From assembly GCA_001730085.1 (NCBI GenBank), contig MDLB01000084.1, positions 1 through 24,435 on the forward strand: DNA of 24,435 nt, in the 5' to 3' direction. Below the pieces are notes generated by a model, which was not told the DNA's origin, searched no databases, and was given only the letters and a program-made list of their open reading frames with translations. The position numbers and the translations under genes are program-made. This stretch comes from PVC group bacterium (ex Bugula neritina AB1). Lineage in GTDB: Bacteria > GCA-001730085. Of this stretch, positions 1-7,524 are shown one piece after another. Numbering within the stretch: the first letter of the stretch is position 1; each line of letters starts with the position of its first letter.

Positions 1-1
1 G

Positions 2-454
2 CCGCTATCCTCTTTAAGAAGATCTTCACATCTTATATTGACGAAGAGTCATCTTATTGATAAAGATGAAGTTCAGGGTCGATTGTCTGATCTTAGTGAC
101 TATTCTTCTAATGTTTCAGTGGCAAAAGAGACGCCTTTCGAATGGGTTGAACACTCTACAGGTAAAAATTTTGAACTGTCTTACTTGAAAGGGAAGAGAT
201 GTGTTCTTTTTTGTGCTTTAGCTCGCCCAGAGGGCTTCATAGAGATGGTGAAAAATTTAGGGGTTCAGGTCGAGAATGTGCTTTTATTTAGAGATCATCA
301 TATTTTCACTGTTAAAGATGAGGAAAGAATAATGCTTGTTCAGAAACAATATAATGCTCATCATATTGTATGTACATGGAAAGACAGTGTTAAGCTTTCG
401 GAAAGATTTCCCACCTTTTTTTTAAAAAACATGTTTATTTTGAATGAATCATAA
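2..454 (+). CDS. lpxK: Tetraacyldisaccharide 4'-kinase, C-terminal part
   Basis: Partial gene: the reading frame is open to the left edge of the window, so only the last 150 residues are present. LpxK phosphorylates the 4' position of the lipid A disaccharide precursor at the cytoplasmic face of the inner membrane. The frame begins with PLSSLRRSSHLILTKSH, matching the family segment where 'REPLSSL-x-RAD' is followed by a hydrophobic strand. It continues with a C-terminal domain containing CALARPEGF (family: sG-x-A-x-P-x-xF) and FRDHHIF, the conserved F-x-DHH-x-F/Y motif. A TTG at 38 could be taken as a start, but conserved sequence lies upstream of it, so the gene is truncated by the window rather than short. 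It implies that the organism makes lipid A and an outer membrane. The P-loop half is outside the window, so activity cannot be judged. Confidence 0.85.
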   Translation, partial: PLSSLRRSSHLILTKSHLIDKDEVQGRLSDLSDYSSNVSVAKETPFEWVEHSTGKNFELSYLKGKRCVLFCALARPEGFIEMVKNLGVQVENVLLFRDHHIFTVKDEERIMLVQKQYNAHHIVCTWKDSVKLSERFPTFFLKNMFILNES

Positions 455-544
455 TTTAAAAAATAGCTAATAATTTTTTATTTATATTTAAATTTAGATT
501 AATTATGCTTATATGGTTTTTTTAAAAAATTAACATGAATCAAT

Positions 545-572
545 TTGAAAAAAGAAATGGATGTGATATAAT
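545..572 (+). promoter_or_regulatory. Extended -10 sigma-70-type promoter
   Basis: TTGAAA at 545-550 (5 of 6 to TTGACA), a 16-base spacer, then a perfect TATAAT at 567-572 preceded by TG one base upstream (TGATATAAT), the extended -10 form. Transcription would start near 579, giving a leader of about 300 bases before the ATG at 878. The same TGATATAAT string recurs in the promoter assigned upstream of rpe. Confidence 0.65.
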
Positions 573-620
573 GGGCCTCTTGGTTTTTTCGATGAAGAAA
601 TTTCTCAATATTTTGTTTGG

Positions 621-644
621 AAGTATCTAAAGTTATAGATACTT
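621..644 (+). repeat. Hairpin in the 5' leader
   Basis: AAGTATCTA at 621-629 is exactly complementary to TAGATACTT at 636-644, giving a 9-bp stem with a 6-base loop. No T-run follows (the sequence continues AAAAGGATTT), so it is not an intrinsic terminator. It sits about 40 bases after the predicted transcription start. Confidence 0.55.
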
Positions 645-758
645 AAAAGGATTTGCGTTGTCGTGATTCTTGATCTTAACAAAAATCTTTAGTCTGTGAA
701 GATGTAGGTTCTTACACTAAAATATTTTTTGACTTTTTTAGATTTTTTTTAGCCTTAT

Positions 759-795
759 TCCTATTTATTAAAGCTTTCTTTTTTATTAAATAGGA
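759..795 (+). repeat. Second inverted repeat in the 5' leader
   Basis: TCCTATTTA at 759-767 pairs exactly with TAAATAGGA at 787-795, around a 19-base loop. The distal arm contains AGGAG-like sequence (TAGGAG, 791-796), so the stem would bury a possible ribosome-binding or anti-SD-complementary element. No good start codon follows it closely. Confidence 0.45.
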
Positions 796-877
796 GTATT
801 TATTTTGCTTTAAATTTCTTATAAATGTTTTATTGATTTTTTAACCTCTTTGATTGCTTGAAAGAAAGGGAAAGACG

Positions 878-3800
878 ATGCGACTGCGAAACAACTTATG
901 GACTTTATTTATTTTGCCACTTTATTTGTTGAGTATGTGTGGAGATTTACATACTTTTTTGAGTAAAGGACAAACAATTTCTTCCCAAAGTCAGATGACA
1001 GATTTGTCAAAGGACTTAACAACGACTTTGAGTGCTTCAAGCCAATTTCAGAATTTTGTCGGTAGAAACTCATACTCACAGACTCCTTATTCTGGCGAGG
1101 TTGTCATCGAAAAAAGCCAAGAGGATCGCTCGAATTTCTATCGTTTGAAAGATTTTTCTTCTTTGAGAACGGTTATTCAAAAAGCTCTTTCTCTTGTTTT
1201 ATTTTTCGCCGTTTTTGGGTTAGTTAACATTTTTCCTCCTGCAGCACTCGGTATTGCTGGTTTTGCAGGTCTCATGCTTATTTTGGCGCTTGTAGCTAAC
1301 AGTTTTAAGGGTGAGGGAAAGAAAAAGGTATTAAGAGTGATATCTATCGTAGGTGTCGTTCTTGGGGGAGTGACTGCTCTTGTTGGAGTAGTATTCTATA
1401 TCTTCCTTCCTTCTATGCCTGGTTTTACTTATCTTTTTTACATAGGATTAGCGGTGTGTTCGACTTTTATTATAATTACCGTTGGTTTGTTCAGAGATAG
1501 GGGAGAAGCTGTATCCTTTAAGGAAGCTGATCAAAAGACAATTAAAGAAGCTGATCAAAAGACAATGATAAAACCTTTGATCATTGTTTTTGAAGAGATT
1601 TTAGGAGGACTTTTACTTTACGCTATATTGACCCATGCTTGGTATGTTTTAGCGGCTTGTGTTTTTTCTATAGTTGTTATCGCTTTGGGTAGTTATTTTT
1701 CTTCTCAGGCGAATAATATTCGTAAGATGCGTATAGTTTATGGTGTTCTATTTATACTATCCCTTCTAGGACTTACTGCTTTTGCTTTATGTTTTTTTGT
1801 TTTTGGATTGATTTCAGGGACTTGGTGTTTACCTGTTTTTATAGCTATAGTAACAGTTGTGCTATCTTTTGCTTTAGCAGTTGTTCATTACCTTTCTAAG
1901 GATGCACCTACTTCACAAGTTGTGGGTAATTTTGAGAATGATGGAATCTCTAAAGCTTATAATTCGAAAGCGATCTATACATCTGAAGAACTTAAAATGA
2001 TAGACTTTGTTGATGCTGTTGCGAATGATGAGTATTCAGATGTTAAAGAAAGTGAGATTTCTCGTGAAATAACACGTAATATTATTAGGTCTATCGTTAA
2101 CCTGATACTTGCTGTAAGCATTGTTTGGGCCTTACACTCAGCTAGTATTTCTGTTTTTCTTATTTCTTTGGGGGTATTCCTCGGAGTCTCATTGATCACT
2201 TTCTTTGTCTCTTATTTTGATAAGAGGGGGTTTGCGTTAGAAGGTTTAGGATACCTGCTTATAGTTTTGTCTATTGCCTCTGTTGCTACATATCTTCTAG
2301 TTTTGAAACCTCTCTTTCCTCTTATACCATTGGAACCTCTTTTTGTCGCAGGAGCGGTTTTTGCTTTTGGTGTATTGATTATTCTTAATAAAAAGGACAA
2401 AAAGGTTACACCGGATATGGGTGATGAAGCTGAGGGTTTTATTTCAGCACTTATGAATAAAGGGGCACGGAAAGTTCAGGTGAAAAACTCTTTTGTTGAT
2501 AAGAAAGAGAGTCTTTCTCTTTTTTCTCGCCAAATGGTCACACAAGAGTCGTTGTATGTGACTATCTTGATGGCAGTGCTTGTATGGGGGCTATATAATA
2601 CTCAACTGATCTACTTGCCGTTATTGGTTTTAGGTTTTGTTTTTATTATGCAGTTCCTTCAGAAAGTGATTATAAAAAGTAAGGTTCAATTGCCTTTTTT
2701 ACATTTACTTTATTTTATACCGATACTTCTTGGAGTTGTAGGGGCTGTGCTTGCTCTTGTCTTTACAAGTGGCAAAATAATGTTTGGGATAGTCTTTGCT
2801 TCTACGGCAATCCTAGCGATAGGTTTTATAGGCTTGATTCACGGCGAGTTTATCAGGAAAGGATCTAAAGCAAACACTTCTTTACCTATGATTTCCAGCG
2901 GTGAAACGATGCAAGTTGCGGTTGCTTTTGGTCTGCTTGTTTCTGCGATTTGTTGGGCAATGCCAGAAGTCCTGACGGTCTATGCGGCTATTTTTACAAA
3001 AGCTTTGCCTCTTAGTGCTGTGGATATTATACTTATTGCTCTTCCCATGCTTTTATACGCGCTTGTTTTGGTTATTTTATTTACGAAATCAGAATCTGCA
3101 AAAGTTCAAAAAGTGATATCTTTATTTTCTCAGATATTTGCTTTACTTATAGGTATTGGACTTTTTGTAGCTTCATACTTTGTCACTGTTCCAGCCTATG
3201 CTGGATTCATGGCTTTTTTTGGTGCGATTGTGATAGCGGTAACTTTTTTATCTTTTTCATGGAACTCATTCCGCGGCTTGCGAGAATTTTTTCAAGGGAA
3301 AACTAGGAAGGGTTCAAAAGGTGGAAATAAAGAAGGAGATACGAAGATTGACAACACTGTACCTATGGTGAAATCGGAACATAGCTACAGTAAGAGTGTT
3401 GATGAATTAAAATTCGAGGATCCTGGAACTACCTCGCCACGGAAACCTAGCTACAGTAGGCGTCACAAGATCTCTTGCAACAAAAACGTTCTTGATGAGT
3501 TAGAAAAATTTTATAAGAAAGTTAAACAAGAGATAAGCGATTCCAAAATCGTTATTAGATATGATGGTTCGTTAATGGCGGTTTTTTTAACAACATTAAT
3601 AGTCAATAGCACAGATTTTTATAAGGAATATAAAGAAAAAATTTTGATTGAGTTTGACGATAAAAAAATGAGAAAGCTTTCACCTCTTACTCGATTCCGT
3701 CAAAAGAGCTATCTTCGCTCGCACTTTCCAGGTATTGTTGAGTCAAGCATTTTCAGTAGATTGCGTTATATTTCAAGAGGACCTGCAGCTTCAAGGAATG

Positions 3801-4591
3801 AAGAGGATGATCTCCAGGTTTTTTTAAACACGTCCTCTGATGACTTTTATTCTGAGAACAAGAATCCGGCGAAGAAATCTCTATTTTTGACTTCTCGCTC
3901 TCTGAACAACTCTCTTTACTTTGAATTTAGCGAGACTGTCTGGGCAAAAGGATTGTTGCAACGTTTGAGTAAAAAAGATAAGCGAGATGTTGCGCTGGTA
4001 GGTTATAAGCTTCGCTCAGAGACTAACAACGTTGATTCGTATAAACTTTTTTATGAACGTTTTTGGACTATGAGTCCAGGTCTACGAAGTAGTTTTAAAC
4101 GTAAGACAGGGATTAGTATTGGTAGGATGGAAGTAACGTTTAAAGAAGCTTATGATTTGTGTGCGGCTTTTGCTGCTCTTAAAATTGATGAAGCTACGAT
4201 TGTTTCGGCTGATTCTTCAAGTAGAACCATTGACTTACAAAAACTCTATGGAGAATTTAAGAGAGAAAAAGAACACGAGAAGAAGGGTATCTTTTATCAG
4301 GTTCATGAAACAAAACTAGAGTATATTGCTGACTTTTACTTTGCAGTATTGGTTAGAGAGTTGTCTATCAAGATAGATAAGCTTACGGGTAGACCTTCAT
4401 CCGAAAAGAAATCCTTGAAAGAACTGATGAAGCTTTTTAATTGGAATTATCAAATTTTTTTAAGCCAGAAACAACCATTTGAACCTTCAGTTAGACTCGG
4501 TAGATCTTTGTCTGATATTAATGCAGAGGTAACGAATAGGGTCTTTAACATGATTGCTAGGAGTTCTTCTAAGACTCGAAAAAGCGCTTAG
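878..4591 (+). CDS. Large polytopic membrane protein of repeated four-helix modules, unknown function
   Basis: I do not recognise a family. The ATG at 878 is preferred over an in-frame TTG at 854 because an AAAGGGA-type ribosome site lies just before it (about 866-872). Numbering from the TTG, there is an N-terminal hydrophobic segment (about 13-29), a Ser/Thr/Gln-rich stretch to ~100, then five regions of about four predicted helices each (about 110-213, 241-346, 409-511, 566-664, 687-803), roughly 20 helices in all. In every module a short Lys/Arg-rich loop separates helices 2 and 3 (e.g. KGEGKKK, QANNIRKMR, DKRG, KVIIKSK, KSESAKVQK), which suggests the same topology with those loops in the cytoplasm. 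Linkers of 25-60 residues join the modules. The last ~440 residues are charged and soluble. The paired short helices loosely resemble chlamydial Inc-type bilobed segments, but that is only an analogy. A strong terminator follows. Confidence 0.85.
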   Translation: MRLRNNLWTLFILPLYLLSMCGDLHTFLSKGQTISSQSQMTDLSKDLTTTLSASSQFQNFVGRNSYSQTPYSGEVVIEKSQEDRSNFYRLKDFSSLRTVIQKALSLVLFFAVFGLVNIFPPAALGIAGFAGLMLILALVANSFKGEGKKKVLRVISIVGVVLGGVTALVGVVFYIFLPSMPGFTYLFYIGLAVCSTFIIITVGLFRDRGEAVSFKEADQKTIKEADQKTMIKPLIIVFEEILGGLLLYAILTHAWYVLAACVFSIVVIALGSYFSSQANNIRKMRIVYGVLFILSLLGLTAFALCFFVFGLISGTWCLPVFIAIVTVVLSFALAVVHYLSKDAPTSQVVGNFENDGISKAYNSKAIYTSEELKMIDFVDAVANDEYSDVKESEISREITRNIIRSIVNLILAVSIVWALHSASISVFLISLGVFLGVSLITFFVSYFDKRGFALEGLGYLLIVLSIASVATYLLVLKPLFPLIPLEPLFVAGAVFAFGVLIILNKKDKKVTPDMGDEAEGFISALMNKGARKVQVKNSFVDKKESLSLFSRQMVTQESLYVTILMAVLVWGLYNTQLIYLPLLVLGFVFIMQFLQKVIIKSKVQLPFLHLLYFIPILLGVVGAVLALVFTSGKIMFGIVFASTAILAIGFIGLIHGEFIRKGSKANTSLPMISSGETMQVAVAFGLLVSAICWAMPEVLTVYAAIFTKALPLSAVDIILIALPMLLYALVLVILFTKSESAKVQKVISLFSQIFALLIGIGLFVASYFVTVPAYAGFMAFFGAIVIAVTFLSFSWNSFRGLREFFQGKTRKGSKGGNKEGDTKIDNTVPMVKSEHSYSKSVDELKFEDPGTTSPRKPSYSRRHKISCNKNVLDELEKFYKKVKQEISDSKIVIRYDGSLMAVFLTTLIVNSTDFYKEYKEKILIEFDDKKMRKLSPLTRFRQKSYLRSHFPGIVESSIFSRLRYISRGPAASRNEEDDLQVFLNTSSDDFYSENKNPAKKSLFLTSRSLNNSLYFEFSETVWAKGLLQRLSKKDKRDVALVGYKLRSETNNVDSYKLFYERFWTMSPGLRSSFKRKTGISIGRMEVTFKEAYDLCAAFAALKIDEATIVSADSSSRTIDLQKLYGEFKREKEHEKKGIFYQVHETKLEYIADFYFAVLVRELSIKIDKLTGRPSSEKKSLKELMKLFNWNYQIFLSQKQPFEPSVRLGRSLSDINAEVTNRVFNMIARSSSKTRKSA
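1520..1567 (+). repeat. 24-base tandem duplication in a linker
   Basis: Two adjacent 24-base copies encode KEADQKTI and KEADQKTM in the linker between the first and second four-helix modules. The copies differ at only two bases, implying a recent in-frame duplication. Confidence 0.8.
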
Positions 4592-4618
4592 TCATAAAAA
4601 AAACTTAGATAAAAAGAG

Positions 4619-4656
4619 CGAGTCGAAAAAAAAACTTTTTTCGGCTCGGTTTTTTT
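4619..4656 (+). terminator. Strong Rho-independent terminator
   Basis: A 13-bp stem (4619-4631 with 4636-4648) contains one G-U wobble and a short AAAC loop, and is followed by a T-run at 4650-4656. It lies 28 bases after the stop of the large membrane protein and separates it from the uppS-like gene. It is the clearest terminator in the window. Confidence 0.85.
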
Positions 4657-4714
4657 CGGACTTCAAAATATGATAAGAAATTTGATCTTATTACCTTTTT
4701 AAGAAATAGGAAGA

Positions 4715-5473
4715 ATGAAAAAAGAGCTTGCTTTTTATGGGATTGACCCAGATAGATTGCCTTCGCATGTTGCTATTTTAGTAAAAGCAGAAGACTTCAT
4801 GCTTTCTTTGGAAAATGCTGCTTTATCTAGTGCTTTGGATGGGGAAGTTCCCCTTTTTTTTCGTCTCATGAAGAGTGCTTTTGATTTAGAATCTTTGCGT
4901 TTTATATCGATATGTCTTTTTTCTGAAAATCTTCCATCTAGTTCTTTTGATGAGGGTCGTTTGCTTAATGATTTTGATCGTTCTAAAGGCTCAATTCTTT
5001 GGGTTAAGTTGATAGAGGTTTTGCTTAAAAGAGTTGATCTTTTGAAGAAATATGGTGTTCGCTGCCAATATATGGGAGAGGTGGAAAATTTTTCAGATGA
5101 TTTTAAAAAACAGATAACTTCTCTTGTAGAATCGACAGCAGATAACATGTCTACGTGTTTGAATATTGTTTTAGATTATGATGGACGAGAAGAAGTGGTG
5201 AATGCCTTGAATCACTTTTTGGAAAAAAGAAGCGAAGTTTTGTCTGACCTTACAATAGAAACATTTTCCTCTTATTTCTTGTCTAAGGTGCCCGATATTG
5301 ATTTGTTTATACAAATGTCTGGGGTTCGTTCATTGACTAAGTTTATGCTGTGGCATATCCCTTATGCAGAGCTATTATTTTTAGAAAAATCTTGGTTAGA
5401 GTTTAAATATGAAGATTTTTTTCATGCGATATACAACTATCAGCAACGCTCACGTCGCTTTGGTAGTTTGTGA
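4715..5473 (+). CDS. Undecaprenyl-diphosphate-synthase-like protein, catalytic residues lost
   Basis: A 252-residue protein with the cis-prenyltransferase (UppS) fold signature along its whole length: LPSHVAIL near the N-terminus, an FSEN strand at 69-72, GVRCQYMGE at 114-122, TADN at 141-144, DIDLFIQMSG at 194-203, FMLWHIPYAELLF at 210-222 and YQQRSRRFG at the end. However, the catalytic block D-G-N-R-R-W after HVAI(I/M) is replaced by V-K-A-E-D-F. In the substrate-binding block I-R-T-S-G-E-x-R-x-S-N-F, both arginines and the Glu are changed (I-Q-M-S-G-V-R-S-L-T-K-F). Active UppS needs the Asp and these Arg residues for isoprenoid diphosphate binding. This protein is therefore probably not a synthase on its own. 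The C-terminal RRFG is kept, as in the non-catalytic NgBR/Nus1 subunits of eukaryotic cis-prenyltransferases. Ribosome site AGGAAG lies just before the ATG. A genuine UppS is expected elsewhere in the genome. Confidence 0.75.
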   Translation: MKKELAFYGIDPDRLPSHVAILVKAEDFMLSLENAALSSALDGEVPLFFRLMKSAFDLESLRFISICLFSENLPSSSFDEGRLLNDFDRSKGSILWVKLIEVLLKRVDLLKKYGVRCQYMGEVENFSDDFKKQITSLVESTADNMSTCLNIVLDYDGREEVVNALNHFLEKRSEVLSDLTIETFSSYFLSKVPDIDLFIQMSGVRSLTKFMLWHIPYAELLFLEKSWLEFKYEDFFHAIYNYQQRSRRFGSL

Positions 5474-5512
5474 TATTTGAAATGCTTTTTGTTTTTTTGT
5501 ATCATATATATT

Positions 5513-6271
5513 ATGTTAGCTAAACGTATTATTCCTTGCTTAGATATTCAAAATGGGAGGGTGGTTAAAGGTGTCACATTTGTTGATCTGTGTGATGTTG
5601 GTGACCCCGTTCAAGTTGCTCAGCGCTATGAAGAAGCTAAAGCTGATGAATTGATTTTTTTAGATATAACGGCTTCTCATGAAAAACGTGAGATCATGAG
5701 AGATGTTGTTAAAAAAACAGCCGAAGCTGTCTTTATGCCTTTAACTGTCGGAGGAGGTATCCGAAACATATCTCATATTGAAGACATGTTGAAAAGCGGT
5801 GCCGATAAAGTCTCTTTGAATACAGTTTCTCTTGAAAATCCTTCTTTGATACAGGAAGCTTCGAAAAGATTTGGTTCTCAGTGTATTGTTGTTGCAATGG
5901 ATGTTAAAAGAGAGCCTGATGGTAAATACTTTGTTTATACACATGGTGGTCGTCATCGAGTCAATAAAGAGGCTTTGCAGTGGGCTAAGGAAGTCGAGGC
6001 TCTGGGAGCAGGAGAAATTTTACTAACCAGTATGGACTGTGATGGGACAAAAAATGGGTATGACCTAGAGATAACCTCTTTGATTTCTAGCTCGCTTTCT
6101 ATCCCAGTTATTGCTTCTGGTGGAGTTGGTTCTTTAGAGCATTTGTATGAGGGGTTTGCTAAAGGGAAGGCTGACGCTGTTTTGGCTGCATCAGTTTTTC
6201 ATTTTGGAAAAATTTCTATCCCCGAGGCGAAGTCTTACTTAAAAGAAAAAGGTGTTTTAGTGAGAAACTAA
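5513..6271 (+). CDS. hisF: Imidazole glycerol phosphate synthase, cyclase subunit
   Basis: HisF takes the ammonia released by HisH and converts PRFAR to imidazole glycerol phosphate plus AICAR in histidine synthesis (cytoplasm). The 252-residue product is of standard length and begins [11 protein letters not shown]. The catalytic acids are Asp11 (IPCLD) and Asp129 (VVAMDVKRE). The phosphate-binding loops of the (beta-alpha)8 barrel, TVGGGIR at 77-83 and IASGGVG near the C-terminus, are intact, as are the family strings FLDITAS and LTSMDCDGT. An in-frame TTG 36 bases upstream adds only a non-homologous hydrophobic leader, so the ATG at 5513 is chosen. No Shine-Dalgarno precedes it; the upstream bases are A/T only. 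The gene starts 39 bases after the uppS-like stop, so they are probably co-transcribed. hisH and hisA are not adjacent. Confidence 0.95.
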   Translation: MLAKRIIPCLDIQNGRVVKGVTFVDLCDVGDPVQVAQRYEEAKADELIFLDITASHEKREIMRDVVKKTAEAVFMPLTVGGGIRNISHIEDMLKSGADKVSLNTVSLENPSLIQEASKRFGSQCIVVAMDVKREPDGKYFVYTHGGRHRVNKEALQWAKEVEALGAGEILLTSMDCDGTKNGYDLEITSLISSSLSIPVIASGGVGSLEHLYEGFAKGKADAVLAASVFHFGKISIPEAKSYLKEKGVLVRN

Positions 6272-6308
6272 AATGATGTGATTATTGGGAACGGTCTCAT
6301 CGTTTTTA

Positions 6309-6340
6309 TTGTAATAAGTTTTACAATATGTTTTTATTTT
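6309..6340 (+). terminator. Possible weak terminator after hisF
   Basis: TTGTAA at 6309-6314 pairs with TTACAA at 6321-6326, followed by a T-rich stretch to 6340. The stem is only 6 bp and nearly all A/T, so efficiency is doubtful. It lies 38 bases past the hisF stop. Confidence 0.3.
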
Positions 6341-6438
6341 AGGAAAAACTTAGATATAGATATGACGCCTTTTTTCCAAAATCTTAAAACCTTTTAAAAA
6401 AATCCCAAAGAAATTTTTTAAAAACTGAAAAAAATGAG

Positions 6439-6453
6439 AGTCACTTTGTGACT
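6439..6453. promoter_or_regulatory. Palindrome just upstream of hisI, possible operator
   Basis: AGTCAC-TTT-GTGACT is a perfect 6-bp dyad. Outer GAG (6436-6438) and CTC (6456-6458) extend the symmetry. A -10-like TATATT lies at 6461-6466, so the dyad would overlap the -35/spacer region of a promoter reading into hisI. No good -35 hexamer is visible, so this is a candidate only. Confidence 0.4.
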
Positions 6454-6480
6454 ATCTCGCTATATTAGAAAGATATAAAA

Positions 6481-6873
6481 ATGATGAATTTTTGCGATAC
6501 TATCAAATATGATGAAAAGGGTCTTGTTGCGACAGTTATTCAAGATGAAAAAACTAAAGAAGTTTTAATGGTTGCGTATATGAATAAAGATTCTTTGTCT
6601 AAGACATTAGAAATAGGGCAAACCTGTTTTTGGAGTCGATCTAGACAAAAATTTTGGGTCAAAGGAGAGTCTTCTGGGAATGTTCAAAAAGTGAAGGCGA
6701 TATTTTTTGACTGTGATAAAGACTGCCTGCTTATCCATGTTGAACAAGTTGGAGGTGCTGCTTGTCATGTTGGCTATAAAAGTTGCTTTTATAGAGAGGT
6801 GGATCGAGAAACAGGTGAGACCAAAGTTATAGGAGAACCCGTTTTTGATCCTAACAATGTTTACAAGAAGTGA
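6481..6873 (+). CDS. hisI: Phosphoribosyl-AMP cyclohydrolase
   Basis: HisI opens the purine ring of PR-AMP to give ProFAR, the third step of histidine synthesis (cytoplasmic, Zn/Mg dependent). The protein is 130 residues and monofunctional: no HisE pyrophosphohydrolase domain is fused. The family core [17 protein letters not shown] spans residues 51-67. The Mg-binding Asp cluster is DCDKDC (77-82), with the first zinc cysteine at 82. The other zinc cysteines are C95 and C102 in CHVGYKSC. All catalytic residues are present. It starts ATGATG, so either Met could be used. The upstream AGAAAGA is a weak ribosome site. hisF lies 209 bases upstream, and ruvX begins 6 bases after the stop. Confidence 0.95.
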   Translation: MMNFCDTIKYDEKGLVATVIQDEKTKEVLMVAYMNKDSLSKTLEIGQTCFWSRSRQKFWVKGESSGNVQKVKAIFFDCDKDCLLIHVEQVGGAACHVGYKSCFYREVDRETGETKVIGEPVFDPNNVYKK

Positions 6874-6879
6874 TTTTTT

Positions 6880-7308
6880 GTGAAAAATATGAAACCCTGT
6901 CTTTTAGGTTTAGATTTCGGAGAAAAACGGATAGGTGTGGCGGTCTCAGATGCTCTTTATTTAACCGCACAGCCTCGTGGCTTTATCTTAAATTCAGGTA
7001 TTAAGTCTATTTTAGAAGAGATAATGACTTTTTTTGAAATGTACGGTTTTTGCAAAATTGTTTTGGGTTTGCCCTTAGGTTTAAATGATCAAGAGACACA
7101 GCAAACTCAAAAGGTGAAATCTTTCAAATCACAGATCGAAAAAAATACATCTTTTGAAGTGGTTTTTCATGATGAAAGTTTTACAACGAAAGAAGCTGAA
7201 AGGATCTTGATTCAAGGCGGGATGAGCCGCAAAAAGAGAAAAAATAAAATAGATGCTATCGCGGCGCAGCTCATGCTTCAATCTTATATGGATCAGAACC
7301 CTTTATAA
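6880..7308 (+). CDS. ruvX: RuvX/YqgF-family nuclease
   Basis: RNase H-fold protein of the YqgF/RuvX family, annotated as a putative pre-16S rRNA nuclease or Holliday junction resolvase; in E. coli it is needed for 16S rRNA 5' end maturation. The product is 142 residues, the normal length. The acidic active-site residues can be placed: Asp12 in LGLDFGEKRIG, Glu99 in HDESFTT and Asp125 in KIDAIAA. The GLPLGLND turn (63-70) matches the family G-L-P-x-x-x-x-G segment. A GTG at 6880 is taken as start; an ATG at 6889 (MKPCLLGLDFG) is an equally good alternative. It lies 6 bases after hisI, so the two are probably co-transcribed despite unrelated functions. Confidence 0.92.
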   Translation: MKNMKPCLLGLDFGEKRIGVAVSDALYLTAQPRGFILNSGIKSILEEIMTFFEMYGFCKIVLGLPLGLNDQETQQTQKVKSFKSQIEKNTSFEVVFHDESFTTKEAERILIQGGMSRKKRKNKIDAIAAQLMLQSYMDQNPL

Positions 7309-7353
7309 AAAAGAAAGATTTCATAACTGTTTCAAATTTTTCTTATTTTTCTA

Positions 7354-7524
7354 ATGGACTCATTTTGGAGAAATTTTTATTCTTTTTTATATATATTAAA
7401 TACTTTTTGTGCTACCGGAGCTATTTTGCAGTATTACTGTGTGAGATATCTTGTAACGTTTTTAAAACCAAAACCTTTAGGTAAGGATGATTTGTTAAAT
7501 GGAAAAAACATACACGTGTCGTAA
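7354..7524 (+). CDS. Possible small membrane protein (56 residues)
   Basis: A short ATG-to-TAA frame fills most of the 190-base gap between ruvX and the M16 peptidase gene and overlaps the latter's first 26 bases in another frame. It encodes one hydrophobic segment (about residues 8-36, including FYSFLYILNTFCATGA) followed by a basic and polar tail ending KNIHVS. Such an overlap could couple translation to the M16 gene. Against it: no Shine-Dalgarno is visible before the ATG, and A/T-rich spacers easily give hydrophobic frames. I recognise no homologue. Confidence 0.3.
   Translation: MDSFWRNFYSFLYILNTFCATGAILQYYCVRYLVTFLKPKPLGKDDLLNGKNIHVS

Larger units (their letters stand above)
455..877 (+). 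other. 423-base gene-free leader region before the large membrane protein
   Basis: No convincing gene lies between lpxK and the next CDS. The first ~90 bases are almost pure A/T, with a weak A/T-only hairpin around 460-481. A good promoter at 545-572 would give an mRNA leader of about 300 bases. That leader holds two perfect 9-bp inverted repeats (620s-640s and 759-795). A 12-codon ATG-to-TAA frame at 592-630 (MKKFLNILFGSI) ends inside the first hairpin but has no Shine-Dalgarno, so I do not call it a gene. Confidence 0.6.

Noticed and set aside
460-481. Hairpin with T-run after lpxK as a terminator
   Set aside because: The stem is essentially A/T only in an A/T-rich stretch, so it cannot be told from background.
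592-630. 12-codon leader peptide frame (MKKFLNILFGSI)
   Set aside because: Too short to support, with no Shine-Dalgarno and no codon run of one amino acid as in classical attenuators; mentioned only as part of the leader.
4735-5148. Minus-strand frame of 137 codons inside the UppS-like gene
   Set aside because: The + strand product has clear family similarity over the same bases; the antisense product is Ser/Lys-rich with no recognisable motif.
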